The position numbers and the translations under genes are program-made. A stretch of DNA of 64,000 bases, taken from assembly GCF_016888515.1 (NCBI RefSeq), contig NZ_JAFEJK010000001.1, positions 620,001 to 684,000 of the forward strand, given 5' to 3'. This DNA is from Shimia biformata (GTDB lineage Bacteria > Pseudomonadota > Alphaproteobacteria > Rhodobacterales > Rhodobacteraceae). The notes under the pieces were generated by a model, which saw only the letters and a list, made by a program, of their open reading frames with translations, ran no database searches and was not told where the DNA came from. Shown in pieces: positions 16,980 to 25,815 of this stretch. Positions within the stretch are counted from its first letter, which is position 1. Each line of letters starts with the position of its first letter.

Positions 16980-19900
16980 GTGTTTTCTGCGATCTTCATC
17001 CGGCGTCCCAAGACGTCATTCGTCATCTCGCTTGTCCTGACAATCATGGGCGTCATAGGTTTCATGGCGCTGCCGGTTGAGCAGTTCCCCAACATCACCC
17101 CCCCGGTGGTCAATGTCAGTGCCAATTATACCGGCGCAAACTCGGAAACCGTCGAAAACACCGTCGCCGCGCCGATCGAGGCGCAGGTGAACGGGGTGGA
17201 TGACATGATCTACATGTCTTCCGACAGCACGGACACCGGTTCTTATAACCTGTCGGTGACTTTCGAGATCGGTACCGATCCCGATATTGCGTCGGTCAAC
17301 GTGCAGAACCGCGTGGCGCAGGCTACGGCGACCCTGCCATCTGAAGTGACCGCGTCTGGCGTCGTGACCCAGAAATCCTCGACCAATATGCTTTTGATGG
17401 TGGCGCTGACTTCGCCCAATGGCACCTATGACGAGGTATTCCTGTCGAACTATGCCTCGATCAACATCAAGGACACGTTGGCGCGGGTTGATGGGGTCGG
17501 CAAGGCTGACGTCATGACCAATTTTGAATACGCGATGCGCATGTGGCTTGACCCCAATCGTATGGCAAGTCTTGGATTGATGCCCGCCGATGTGATCTCG
17601 GCTGTCCGTGAACAGAATATCGAGGTGTCGGCCGGGCAGGTCGGCACGCCGCCGATCCCTGCAGGCCAGCAATTCCAGTACACGATCAAGTCGAAGGGAC
17701 GCCTTTCCACGGTGTCCGAGTTCGAAAACATCGTGCTGCGCACCGGTTCGGGGGGGAGTATCGTGCGCATCCGCGATGTTGCGCGGGTCGAGTTGGGGGC
17801 AAACTACTACAACGCCTCTGGCCGGTATTCAGGAGCGCCGGCCACGGTGCTTGCCGTCTATCAGGCACCAGGCGCCAATGCGCTGGCTGTGGCAGAGGGG
17901 GTTAAATCCGAGATCGACCGACTGTCACGAAGCTTTCCTGATGACGTTGCGGTCGAGATTCCCTTCGATTCAACTTTGTTCGTGCAGCAGTCGCTGAATG
18001 ATGTGATCACCACGTTGTCTCAGACGTTTGTGCTGGTGATCGCGGTTGTGTTCGTCTTTCTGGGGTCGTTCCGTGCCACGGTGATCCCCGCTATCGCCAT
18101 CCCGGTCTCTCTGATCGGGACGTTTGCCTTCCTGCTGGCATTTGGCATGTCGTTGAACACGATTTCGCTTTTTGCACTGGTTCTGGCCATCGGCATCGTG
18201 GTCGATGATGCAATTGTGGTGGTCGAAAACGTCGAGCGGCTGATCGCTGAAGAGGGGCTCAGCCCGCCCGAGGCGACGCGCAAGGCGATGGGGCAGATCA
18301 CCGGGCCGATCATTGCGACCACCCTTGTCCTTTTGGCCGTTTTTGTTCCCGTCACATTCATGCCCGGCATTTCGGGGCGGCTGTATTCGCAGTTTGCGAT
18401 TACGATTTCGACCGCGGTTGTGATCTCGTCCATCAACGCCCTGACACTTTCACCAGCGTTGTGTTCGATGATCCTGCGGCCGCGGTCCGGTCCGCCCAAA
18501 GGCGCGTTGCTGGTCTTCGAGCGTGGGATCGACAAGGCCCGCGGCGGCTATGTCGGCGTGGTTCGTCGACTCGTCCGCATTCCCCTGATCGCGCTGGCAA
18601 TCCTTGCCGTCTTGATCTTTGGGTCGGGCACATTGATGAAATCCATCCCGGCCGGGTTCATTCCGCTTGAGGACAACGGCTTCCTCTTCGTTGACATTCA
18701 GCTGCCAGATGCCGCGTCGCTGGAGCGCACCGAGACCCTGACCGAACGTGTGAACAAACAGATCATGGATATACCGGGTGTTGAATCGACTGTTCTGGTC
18801 AACGGGTTCTCGATGATGAACGGGGCCGGGTCCAACGGGGCTATGATCGTTGCCAACCTGGCGCCCTGGGACGACCGCACCAGTCCAGAACTGAGCGCGG
18901 ATGGGGTCCTTGGCAGAATTCTGACCATTGCCAGCCAAGAGGCTGGCGCCAGTGTGGTAGCCTTCAACCCTCCGCCCATTGCCGGGCTGGGTCTGAGCGC
19001 GGGCGTCGAAATGAAGGTTCAGCAGACCGGCGGCGGTTCGGCCCAGGATCTGGCGGCTGCGGTTGGTTCATTGGTCTATGCCGCCAACCAGAGCCCGGAC
19101 CTGGCGCAGGCTTATTCAACCTTCCGCGCCAATGTGCCCAAGATTTTCGTTGATCTGGACCGAGAGAAAGCCAAGTCGCTGAACGTTGCCGTTTCGGATG
19201 TGTTCCAGACTTTGCAAGCCTACATGGGGTCCTTCTATATTAATGATTTCAACCTGTTCGGTCGGGTCTACAGGGTGATGGTGCAGGCCGAAGGAGAATA
19301 CCGCGACAAGACCGAGGACCTGACTGGCCTGTTCGTGCGTTCGCGGTCCGGCGAGATGGTGCCGATGGGCACGCTGGTCACATTGCGGAACGAGCTGGGG
19401 CCAGTTGCCCTGAACCGCTACAACATGTTCCGCTCGGCCACTGTCACCGCGATCCCGGCCGAAGGACTGTCGACCGGCAGTGCCATCGTCGCGCTGGAAG
19501 AGGCCGCACGCACCGCATTACCGCCGGGGTATGCGTTTGAATGGACAGGAACGGCGCAGCAACAGCAGTCCTCCAGCGGGATGGTTATTGTGATCCTCGC
19601 GCTGGCGGTGATCTTCGGCTACCTGTTCCTGGTCGCGCAGTATGAAAGCTGGACCATGCCCATCGGAATCCTTTTGTCGGTCACGGTTGCACTATTCGGG
19701 GCGCTGTTCGCGGTCGGAGTCTGGGGCGGGGACATCAACCTTTACACTCAGATCGGGATGATCATGCTGATCGGGCTGGCGTCAAAGAATGCTATTCTGA
19801 TCGTCGAGTTCGCGATGGAACGCCGCGCGGCAGGCCTGACGATCCGCGAAGCCGCGCTTGAAGCCGCCAGTCAGCGGTTCCGTGCCGTTATGATGACAGC

Positions 19901-20117
19901 GCTTTCGTTCCTTTTGGGGGTCGTGCCGCTGCTGGTCGCAAGCGGAGCAGGCGCAGCAAGTCAGCAGGCGATCGGTGTGGCGGTGTTCGGCGGCATGCTG
20001 TTCGCGACCGGCCTCGGCGTGATTATCGTGCCTGTGCTTTACGTTCTTTTGCAAAGCATGCGCGAATGGGTGAAGGGCCGTGGTGCTTCGCCGACACCGG
20101 AGCATGGTGACGTATGA
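16980..20117 (+). CDS. RND (HAE1-type) efflux pump, inner-membrane transporter
   Basis: This 1045-residue AcrB/MexB-like pump has twelve expected membrane helices and two large periplasmic loops. The proton-relay residues are visible: the Asp pair in AIGIVVDDAIVVVENVE (TM4) and the Lys in GLASKNAILIVEF (TM10). VEQFPNITPPVV and ASGAGAASQQAIGVAVFGGM are typical of the hydrophobe/amphiphile efflux group. The start is a GTG (16980) with AAGGAG upstream. No TolC-type gene follows, so it must share an outer-membrane channel encoded elsewhere. Substrates cannot be read from sequence. Confidence 0.95.
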   Translation: MFSAIFIRRPKTSFVISLVLTIMGVIGFMALPVEQFPNITPPVVNVSANYTGANSETVENTVAAPIEAQVNGVDDMIYMSSDSTDTGSYNLSVTFEIGTDPDIASVNVQNRVAQATATLPSEVTASGVVTQKSSTNMLLMVALTSPNGTYDEVFLSNYASINIKDTLARVDGVGKADVMTNFEYAMRMWLDPNRMASLGLMPADVISAVREQNIEVSAGQVGTPPIPAGQQFQYTIKSKGRLSTVSEFENIVLRTGSGGSIVRIRDVARVELGANYYNASGRYSGAPATVLAVYQAPGANALAVAEGVKSEIDRLSRSFPDDVAVEIPFDSTLFVQQSLNDVITTLSQTFVLVIAVVFVFLGSFRATVIPAIAIPVSLIGTFAFLLAFGMSLNTISLFALVLAIGIVVDDAIVVVENVERLIAEEGLSPPEATRKAMGQITGPIIATTLVLLAVFVPVTFMPGISGRLYSQFAITISTAVVISSINALTLSPALCSMILRPRSGPPKGALLVFERGIDKARGGYVGVVRRLVRIPLIALAILAVLIFGSGTLMKSIPAGFIPLEDNGFLFVDIQLPDAASLERTETLTERVNKQIMDIPGVESTVLVNGFSMMNGAGSNGAMIVANLAPWDDRTSPELSADGVLGRILTIASQEAGASVVAFNPPPIAGLGLSAGVEMKVQQTGGGSAQDLAAAVGSLVYAANQSPDLAQAYSTFRANVPKIFVDLDREKAKSLNVAVSDVFQTLQAYMGSFYINDFNLFGRVYRVMVQAEGEYRDKTEDLTGLFVRSRSGEMVPMGTLVTLRNELGPVALNRYNMFRSATVTAIPAEGLSTGSAIVALEEAARTALPPGYAFEWTGTAQQQQSSSGMVIVILALAVIFGYLFLVAQYESWTMPIGILLSVTVALFGALFAVGVWGGDINLYTQIGMIMLIGLASKNAILIVEFAMERRAAGLTIREAALEAASQRFRAVMMTALSFLLGVVPLLVASGAGAASQQAIGVAVFGGMLFATGLGVIIVPVLYVLLQSMREWVKGRGASPTPEHGDV

Positions 20118-20119
20118 CA

Positions 20120-20143
20120 GGGCGGCGCAACAACGCGCCGTCC
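20120..20143 (+). terminator. GC hairpin after the RND operon
   Basis: GGCGGCGC and GCGCCGTC flank a 6-base loop directly after the pump stop codon. No U-run follows, so it is only a candidate terminator. Confidence 0.35.
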
Positions 20144-20185
20144 ACCCCATTTCGGGTCAGACATTCATTCGAAAGCAAGGGGATT

Positions 20186-20261
<76 letters not shown>

Positions 20262-20288
20262 AAATCTGGCAGGCGTCGCCGCCTGTGC

Positions 20289-20337
20289 GCGCCTCTTTAG
20301 GCGCATCGCTGGGCGGGATCAAGCGAAAAATCCCGCC
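20289..20337 (-). terminator. Hairpins downstream of the FYDLN gene
   Basis: GGCGGGAT/ATCCCGCC (20312-20319 with 20330-20337) forms an 8-bp stem a few bases past the minus-strand stop at 20346. A second stem GCGCCT/AGGCGC (20289-20304) follows. U-runs are weak, so this is a probable but not strong terminator ahead of the tRNA. Confidence 0.4.
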
Positions 20338-20345
20338 GCTTGCGA

Positions 20346-20672
20346 TTAGTTCTCTTCGTCATCCGCGGCGACGTCGGCGATATCGTCAAGTGAGACATCA
20401 TCATCATCGTCATCATCGTCCAGAACGTCATCGCCCAGGTCGATATCGACGGCGTCATCATCGTCCAACACTTCCGAATCGTCGCCATGTGTTGCCTTGG
20501 CTTTCATGGTCGCCGCGTCTTCGGCATCGGCTTCGATCATGCGGGTCTTGCCGGCGTCAATCTCGACCACTTCACCCGTGTAGGGGCTAACGATCGGATT
20601 CTTGTTCAGGTCATAAAAGCGTTTCCCGGTGGTCGGGCAGACGCGCTTTACACCCCATTCTTCCTTGGGCAT
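20346..20672 (-). CDS. FYDLN-acid family protein (TIGR02300-like)
   Basis: This 108-residue cytosolic protein has a conserved N-terminal zinc-ribbon-like half (WGVKRVCPTTGKRFYDLNKNP) and a very acidic, low-complexity C-terminal half with a run of eight aspartates. It matches the alphaproteobacterial FYDLN_acid family, whose function is unknown. The acidic tail is encoded by GAT/GAC repeats, so the nucleotide sequence looks microsatellite-like but is coding. The gene lies between tRNA-Ala and a divergent protease gene. Confidence 0.9.
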   Translation of the reverse strand: MPKEEWGVKRVCPTTGKRFYDLNKNPIVSPYTGEVVEIDAGKTRMIEADAEDAATMKAKATHGDDSEVLDDDDAVDIDLGDDVLDDDDDDDDVSLDDIADVAADDEEN

Positions 20673-20780
20673 GGAATATCCCTTCGAATTGATTCAGTCT
20701 TTACGACGGTTCGGGCCATCTGCCATAGCGGATCACGCGTGTCAAAGGGTATAACGCGACAACTTATCAAAGGAGCGCGC

Positions 20781-21473
20781 ATGAGCCGCCACATCCTGGA
20801 AGGAGACCCTCCGATTGAGGTGATCCTGCGCCGTTCGGCGCGCGCAAGGCGGATCTCGCTCAGGGTATCGCGGCTGGACGGTCGGGTGACGCTGACCCTT
20901 CCGCGCGGCGTGCGTGAGGGGGAGGCGTTGGGATTTGCTTCCGAAAAGCGTGACTGGCTGCGACGACAGCTGGCGGACCGGCCTGAAGACGTGCTGGTTG
21001 CGCCGGGTCATTCGGTCCCGATCGAGGGGCGGCTCCATCGGGTCGAAGCGGGCGAAACTCGCAGGATTCAAAGGAATCCCGGCCTTGTTCTGGTTCCAGA
21101 AGGTGATGATCGCGCCGGGGTGCGGCTGGCTGCGTTTCTGAAACAGGCGGCGCGCGACCGGCTGGTCCCGGTATGTGACCATTATGCGCGGCGGTTGGGG
21201 CGGCCCTATTCCCGGATTACGCTTCGGGATACGCGGTCGCGTTGGGGATCCTGTTCGTCGCACGGGGCGTTGATGTTTTCGTGGCGGCTGATCATGGCCC
21301 CGCCAGAGGTGCTGGACTATGTCGCGGCCCATGAGGTGGCGCATCTGGCCGAGATGAATCACTCGCCTGCCTTCTGGCAGGTGGTCGAACGTATCCATGG
21401 ACCTTACGAAGAGCCGCGCCAATGGCTGCGGCAAAACGGCGAATCGCTGCACCGCTATCGTTTCGGCAATTGA
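20781..21473 (+). CDS. SprT/YgjP-like zinc metallopeptidase
   Basis: This 230-residue protein carries the M48-type YgjP (DUF45) motif HEVAHLAEMNHSPAFW, with HExxH and a downstream His as zinc ligands, preceded by RDTRSRWGSCSSHG. The family is of uncertain physiological role. The ATG at 20781 has AAGGAG six bases upstream; an open frame extends further upstream across the divergent FYDLN gene and is rejected as the start. The next gene, a GntR regulator, follows after 31 bases. Confidence 0.88.
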   Translation: MSRHILEGDPPIEVILRRSARARRISLRVSRLDGRVTLTLPRGVREGEALGFASEKRDWLRRQLADRPEDVLVAPGHSVPIEGRLHRVEAGETRRIQRNPGLVLVPEGDDRAGVRLAAFLKQAARDRLVPVCDHYARRLGRPYSRITLRDTRSRWGSCSSHGALMFSWRLIMAPPEVLDYVAAHEVAHLAEMNHSPAFWQVVERIHGPYEEPRQWLRQNGESLHRYRFGN

Positions 21474-21504
21474 CGCGGGCGGGGTTTGTGATCACATTTG
21501 GCCC

Positions 21505-22155
21505 ATGTTGATAAATCCCCGCGCCCAGGACTCGGCCACATCCGCCCATGACCGCGTCTATCGCGCCCTGAGAACCCGCATCATGTATGGCGAAATCGCG
21601 CCGGGCGAAGCGCTGACGCTGCGTGGGATTGGCGCGGAATACGACGTGTCCATGACCCCCGCACGCGAAGCCGTGCGGCGGCTGGTGGCCGAGGGCGCGC
21701 TGACTCTGTCCTCATCCGGCCGGGTGTCGACGCCCGAATTGACCAGCGAGCGGATCGAGGAACTGGCCGCCTTGCGTGCTTTGATCGAGGTCGAACTCGG
21801 CAGTCGCGCCCTTCCACGTGCGCATATGGCACTGATCGAGCGGTTGCAGGCAATCAACTCCAATGTCAGCCAGGCGGTCGCGACGCGGGATGCGGTGCGC
21901 TATATCCGCACCAACTTGGAATTCCACCGTACGCTTTATCTCAGGGCACAGGCTCCGGCGATGCTGGCCATGGCGGAAACGGTCTGGCTGCAGTTGGGAC
22001 CAACGATGCGCGCGCTTTATGGAAGGCTGCGCAAGACCGAAGCGCCGCCCTATCACAAGTTGATAATTGCTGCGTTGAAAGCAGGGGATGAACCTGGGTT
22101 ACGACTGGCGTTGCGGTCGGATGTGACCCAGGGGCTGCGGTTGCTTGCGCGGTAG
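21505..22155 (+). CDS. GntR-family (FCD-type) transcriptional regulator
   Basis: This 216-residue regulator has a GntR winged helix at residues 12-75 (RIMYGEIAPGEALTLRGIGAEYDVSMTPAREAV split over the usual helices) and a helical C-terminal effector domain of the FadR/FCD type. Ligand and targets are unknown. It follows the SprT-like gene on the same strand and converges with the MFS gene. No strong ribosome site precedes the ATG. Confidence 0.85.
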   Translation: MLINPRAQDSATSAHDRVYRALRTRIMYGEIAPGEALTLRGIGAEYDVSMTPAREAVRRLVAEGALTLSSSGRVSTPELTSERIEELAALRALIEVELGSRALPRAHMALIERLQAINSNVSQAVATRDAVRYIRTNLEFHRTLYLRAQAPAMLAMAETVWLQLGPTMRALYGRLRKTEAPPYHKLIIAALKAGDEPGLRLALRSDVTQGLRLLAR

Positions 22156-22206
22156 GGATATTGCCCTGAAGTCGGCGGCTTGGCCCCGCACTTTATTGCC
22201 AAAACC

Positions 22207-23553
22207 TCATCCGTGGGTTGGCCATGAGCGGTGTTCGTCGTCAATCACGAAGGCATGGGTATGGTGGCGTTGGCCGTGGTGTGCCTTCAGATGCGGGTGG
22301 TCTGCGGGTAGGTCCGGGTGGTCGTGTTCGAACTCAGTCTGATTGGCGTCGCGCCACAATAGTATTCCAAGAACAGTGGCGAGGAAGGCGGCAATGCCGA
22401 GGACAACCAATGCCGTGCCCAGCGACAGCGCGTCCCCGGCCCAGCCCGCAAGCGGGTATGTGACAAGCCAACAGGCATGGCTGAGCGCGAACTGTGCGGT
22501 GAAAATCGCGGGTCGATCGTCCGGGTTGGCGGAGCGGCGCAAAAGGCGGCCTGACGGCGTCAGGATCGCGGAATAGAGCAGGCCTGCCAGCGCCCAGAGG
22601 CCAAGGAAAATGCTCCATTCCGGCGGTCCCGACCGGGACCACGTCAGCCCAAGCGTTAGGGTCAGCCCAGACAGCAGAATCGCTGCGGTCACCATAACGG
22701 CGCGGTCGGCGACATGGTCCAGCAACCGAGGCAGGCACAGCGCCGCCACCATACTTCCCGCACCGAAGGCAGCCATGGCCAGTGCAAGCTGCGCGTCGCC
22801 CAGCCCGAAAGTTGCGCGCACCGCGACGACGGAATTCACGATCACGAAGGCTCCGGTCGTGGCTGCGGCGAAGTTCAGCGCCAGCAGCCCGCGCAGCCTG
22901 GGGGTGTTGAGGTATATCCAGGTGCCCCGGGTCAGACGTTCGCGGAATGGGCGGTCTTTGTTGCCCGAAGTCGCAGGGATCGCCACCGTTGCCACCAGAA
23001 GCGCCGAGACCGCGAACCCCGCCACCGTGCCGGAAAACAGCCAATGGAACGAGAACAGCGACAGGACCAGCCCGGCAATCGCTGGCGACAGCAGATTTTC
23101 CAGGTCGTAGGCCAGCCGGGACAGCGACAAGGCGCGGGTATACTGCCGTTCGTCCGGCAGGATGTCCGGAATCACTGCCTGAAACGCAGGGGTGAAAGTG
23201 GCAGATCCCGATTGCAGAAGGAAAATCAGCACGTAGATCTGCCAGATCTCTGTCACGAAGGGCAGCGCCAGCGCGACCGCGGCCCGAAGCAGGTCCATCA
23301 CGATCAGCACGTGCTTGCGGTTCATCCGCGCCACCAGCGCCCCTGCCACTGGCGAGAGACCGACATAGGCGGTCATCTTCAGCGTATAGGCGGCGCCCAA
23401 AACCGCTCCTGCAGACGCTCCTGCAAGGTCATAGGCCAGAAGCCCCAGTGCGACGGTCATCAGCCCTGTCCCCAACAGGGCGATCACCTGCGCCGAAAAG
23501 AGGCGGCGAAAGACTGGGTTGGTCAGCGGACTGGCAGAGAGTGTGTCGGACAT
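22207..23553 (-). CDS. MFS exporter with histidine-rich C-terminal tail
   Basis: This 448-residue transporter of the MFS_3/EntS-like group has about twelve membrane helices and the loop signature GALVARMNRKHVLIVMD. After the last helix a cytoplasmic tail of about 40 residues carries eleven histidines (for example EHDHP, HPHLKAHHGQRHHTH). That is unusual for the family and suggests metal sensing or a metal-related substrate. The start is the ATG at 23553 (MSDTLSASPL); the longer open frame to 23697 overlaps accA and is rejected. It is downstream of accA on the same strand. Confidence 0.85.
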   Translation of the reverse strand: MSDTLSASPLTNPVFRRLFSAQVIALLGTGLMTVALGLLAYDLAGASAGAVLGAAYTLKMTAYVGLSPVAGALVARMNRKHVLIVMDLLRAAVALALPFVTEIWQIYVLIFLLQSGSATFTPAFQAVIPDILPDERQYTRALSLSRLAYDLENLLSPAIAGLVLSLFSFHWLFSGTVAGFAVSALLVATVAIPATSGNKDRPFRERLTRGTWIYLNTPRLRGLLALNFAAATTGAFVIVNSVVAVRATFGLGDAQLALAMAAFGAGSMVAALCLPRLLDHVADRAVMVTAAILLSGLTLTLGLTWSRSGPPEWSIFLGLWALAGLLYSAILTPSGRLLRRSANPDDRPAIFTAQFALSHACWLVTYPLAGWAGDALSLGTALVVLGIAAFLATVLGILLWRDANQTEFEHDHPDLPADHPHLKAHHGQRHHTHAFVIDDEHRSWPTHG

Positions 23554-23629
23554 CACAAAGACTTTTGACGGATGCGGACAGTCTGGCAGAGCAGACCGTC
23601 CCGCAAAAGCCAAAAACGACGGAAAACCG

Positions 23630-24592
23630 TTAGGCGGCCAGACCCTTGGAACCCATCTCGAGAAACTTCTTGCGGCGCGATTGAAGCAGGGCGTCACCCT
23701 TCTGGTTCGCGACCTCTTTCATCATCTGCGACACCGCCGCGCCAACCGATTTGATCGTTGCCGCCCGGTCGCGATGCGCCCCGCCAAGAGGCTCTGGGAT
23801 CACGCGGTCACAGACTTCCAGTTTTTGCAGATCCTGCGCGGTCAACCGAAGCGCTTCGGCGGCCTCGCGCATCTTCTCAGAGTCTTTCCACAGGATCGAA
23901 GCACAGCCCTCGGGCGAAATCACGCTGTAGACCGAATGCTCCAGCATCGCCAGCTTGTCAGCCGTGGCAAAGGCCACCGCCCCGCCGGAACCGCCCTCAC
24001 CAATGATGACGGACATGACGGGCACTTTGATCTGCAGCAGTTTTTCGGTCGAACGTGCGATCGCTTCAGACTGTCCGCGCTCCTCGGCACCTTTGCCGGG
24101 ATAGGCACCGGGAGTATCGACCAACGTGATCACGGGCAGGCCGAACTTGTCGGCCATTTCCATCAGGCGGATCGCCTTGCGATACCCCTCGGGGCGGGCC
24201 ATCCCAAAATTGCGCTCGATCCGTGACTTGGTGTCATTGCCCTTCTCGTGGCCAATCACAATGACGGGCTGGTCGTTGAACCTGGCCAGGCCCCCCATGA
24301 CAGCGTGGTCATCGGCAAAGTTCCGGTCCCCGGCCAGGGGCGTGTATTCGGTGAACAGCGCCTCGATGTAGTCCTTGCAATGGGGGCGTTCCGGGTGACG
24401 CGCGACCTGGCATTTCCGCCATGGCGTCAGGTTCTTGTAAAGATCACGCAGAAGCGTGGCGGCTTTCTTGTCCAGCGCGGCCGCCTCTTCGGTGACATCC
24501 ATCTCTTCGTTGCCACGCGCCATCGCGCGCAATTCCTCGGCCTTGCCTTCGATCTCGGCCAGGGGCTTTTCGAAGTCGAGATAGTTGGTCAT
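23630..24592 (-). CDS. accA: Acetyl-CoA carboxylase carboxyltransferase subunit alpha
   Basis: This 320-residue crotonase-fold subunit matches AccA across its length (start [21 protein letters not shown], then [15 protein letters not shown]-like and [11 protein letters not shown], and the oxyanion region [16 protein letters not shown]). With AccD it transfers the carboxyl group from biotin to acetyl-CoA, the first committed step of fatty acid synthesis. The ATG at 24592 is preferred to the adjacent TTG at 24595. Confidence 0.97.
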   Translation of the reverse strand: MTNYLDFEKPLAEIEGKAEELRAMARGNEEMDVTEEAAALDKKAATLLRDLYKNLTPWRKCQVARHPERPHCKDYIEALFTEYTPLAGDRNFADDHAVMGGLARFNDQPVIVIGHEKGNDTKSRIERNFGMARPEGYRKAIRLMEMADKFGLPVITLVDTPGAYPGKGAEERGQSEAIARSTEKLLQIKVPVMSVIIGEGGSGGAVAFATADKLAMLEHSVYSVISPEGCASILWKDSEKMREAAEALRLTAQDLQKLEVCDRVIPEPLGGAHRDRAATIKSVGAAVSQMMKEVANQKGDALLQSRRKKFLEMGSKGLAA

Positions 24593-24666
24593 CAACGGAT
24601 CACTCCACAGCGGTTTTGTGGACCGTTATATGACCTTGGGGCAAAGCAAATGCAACCTTCGCCGCA

Positions 24667-25263
24667 TCACGGCCGAAGCACCGGCCAGAGTGAGGCGACA
24701 AGCAGTGCCGCCATGGTCCAGTTGAATGCGGTCAGGCGGGTCGGGTTGGTCAGGATTCGGCGCATTTGTTGACCAAGAACTGTCCATGTGCTGACCGAGG
24801 GAAGGTTGATAACGCCGAACACGACCGCGACCATGCAGACCGACCACAGCGTCCGGTCCGGCGCATAAAGCGAGATCGCGGTCAGTGCCATCGTCCAGGC
24901 CTTGGGGTTGACCCATTGGAATGCTGCGGCCTGCAAAAAGGACAAAGGTGTCCCCGATGCGCTGGCCTCGGACGCGGGTGCGCCGGCACGGGTGATCTTG
25001 GCGGCGAGCCAAAGAAGGTAGGCAATGCTGACCACTTTCAGGATCAGGTGTGCGACCGGGAAGGTGTCAAAGACCTGCATCAGCCCGATCCCCACCAGCA
25101 CGATCATCACCGTAAATCCGATCCCGATCCCAAGCATATGCGGAATGGTGCGGGCAAAGCCGAAATTCGCGCCCGATGCCATCAGCATTAGGTTGTTCGG
25201 TCCCGGTGTAATCGATGAGACCAGCGCAAAAAGGGCGAGGGCGGACAGCATATCGTAACTCAT
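24667..25263 (-). CDS. LysE/RhtB-family amino-acid exporter
   Basis: This 198-residue membrane protein has six expected helices and the LysE signature SSITPGPNNLMLMASG near the N-terminus, plus FQWVNPKAWTMAL. It probably exports an amino acid or related compound. It is divergent from an Lrp/AsnC regulator, the usual arrangement for this family. The start at 25263 leaves a 72-base shared control region. The longer frame to 25362 runs through that region and is rejected. Confidence 0.88.
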   Translation of the reverse strand: MSYDMLSALALFALVSSITPGPNNLMLMASGANFGFARTIPHMLGIGIGFTVMIVLVGIGLMQVFDTFPVAHLILKVVSIAYLLWLAAKITRAGAPASEASASGTPLSFLQAAAFQWVNPKAWTMALTAISLYAPDRTLWSVCMVAVVFGVINLPSVSTWTVLGQQMRRILTNPTRLTAFNWTMAALLVASLWPVLRP

Positions 25264-25296
25264 TGCGCAACCATGCCGCCCAGTTGGTGGTGAGGG

Positions 25297-25333
25297 GTTG
25301 CAAAATTGTGTGAAAATGCGGAAATATCGCAAC
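25297..25333. promoter_or_regulatory. Possible Lrp operator between lysE-like and lrp-like genes
   Basis: The arms GTTGC (25297-25301) and GCAAC (25329-25333) flank an AT-rich stretch within the 72-base divergent region. Lrp-family proteins bind degenerate palindromes at this kind of position. No experiment or second copy supports it. Confidence 0.3.
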
Positions 25334-25335
25334 AA

Positions 25336-25788
25336 ATGGCGAAACTTGACCAAACAAATCAAAAAATATTGCGTGAATTGTGCCGGGATGGTCGTGTCAG
25401 CAACCTTGATCTGGCTGACCGCGTTGGGCTTTCACCCTCGGCCTGTCTGCGCCGGGTGCAAGAGCTTGAGCGCAGCGGCGTCATTGCCGGATACCGGGCT
25501 GTTCTGGACAAGGCAAAGCTGGGGGTTGGTTTTGTCGCCTATGTGACTGTCGGGCTGAACCGGCACACCAAGGACGCGCAAGAGGCATTCGAGCGCGCCA
25601 TCGCGCGCGCCCCGGAAGTCACGGAATGCCATAACATTACCGGTGCTGTGGAATACCTGCTCAGGGTCGAGGCGGCAGACCTTGGCGCTTACAAATCTTT
25701 TCACACCGATATATTGGGAACCTTGCCTCAGGTGAATGCCATCACCTCTTATGTGGTGATGGGGTCGCCCAAGGATGACCGTGCCTGA
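25336..25788 (+). CDS. Lrp/AsnC-family transcriptional regulator
   Basis: This 150-residue regulator has an N-terminal helix-turn-helix (LDQTNQKILRELCRDGRVSNLDLADRVGLS split across residues 4-34) and a C-terminal RAM ligand-binding domain. It probably controls the divergent LysE-type exporter in response to an amino acid. The ATG at 25336 fits the family N-terminus; an in-frame TTG at 25306 would reach into the control region. A DMT exporter gene follows 27 bases downstream and may be cotranscribed. Confidence 0.9.
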   Translation: MAKLDQTNQKILRELCRDGRVSNLDLADRVGLSPSACLRRVQELERSGVIAGYRAVLDKAKLGVGFVAYVTVGLNRHTKDAQEAFERAIARAPEVTECHNITGAVEYLLRVEAADLGAYKSFHTDILGTLPQVNAITSYVVMGSPKDDRA

Positions 25789-25815
25789 ACAGGGCGGCCA
25801 GCCAAAGGATTCCAG

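Noticed and set aside
15841-20117. Complete tripartite efflux operon
   Set aside because: No outer-membrane channel gene follows; only the adaptor and pump are present.
20390-20430. Trinucleotide microsatellite or CRISPR-like repeat
   Set aside because: The repeat is the coding sequence of an acidic aspartate run in the FYDLN protein; no spacers exist.
23554-23697. N-terminal extension of the MFS exporter
   Set aside because: It overlaps the accA coding end on the same strand and has no ribosome site or transporter-like residues.
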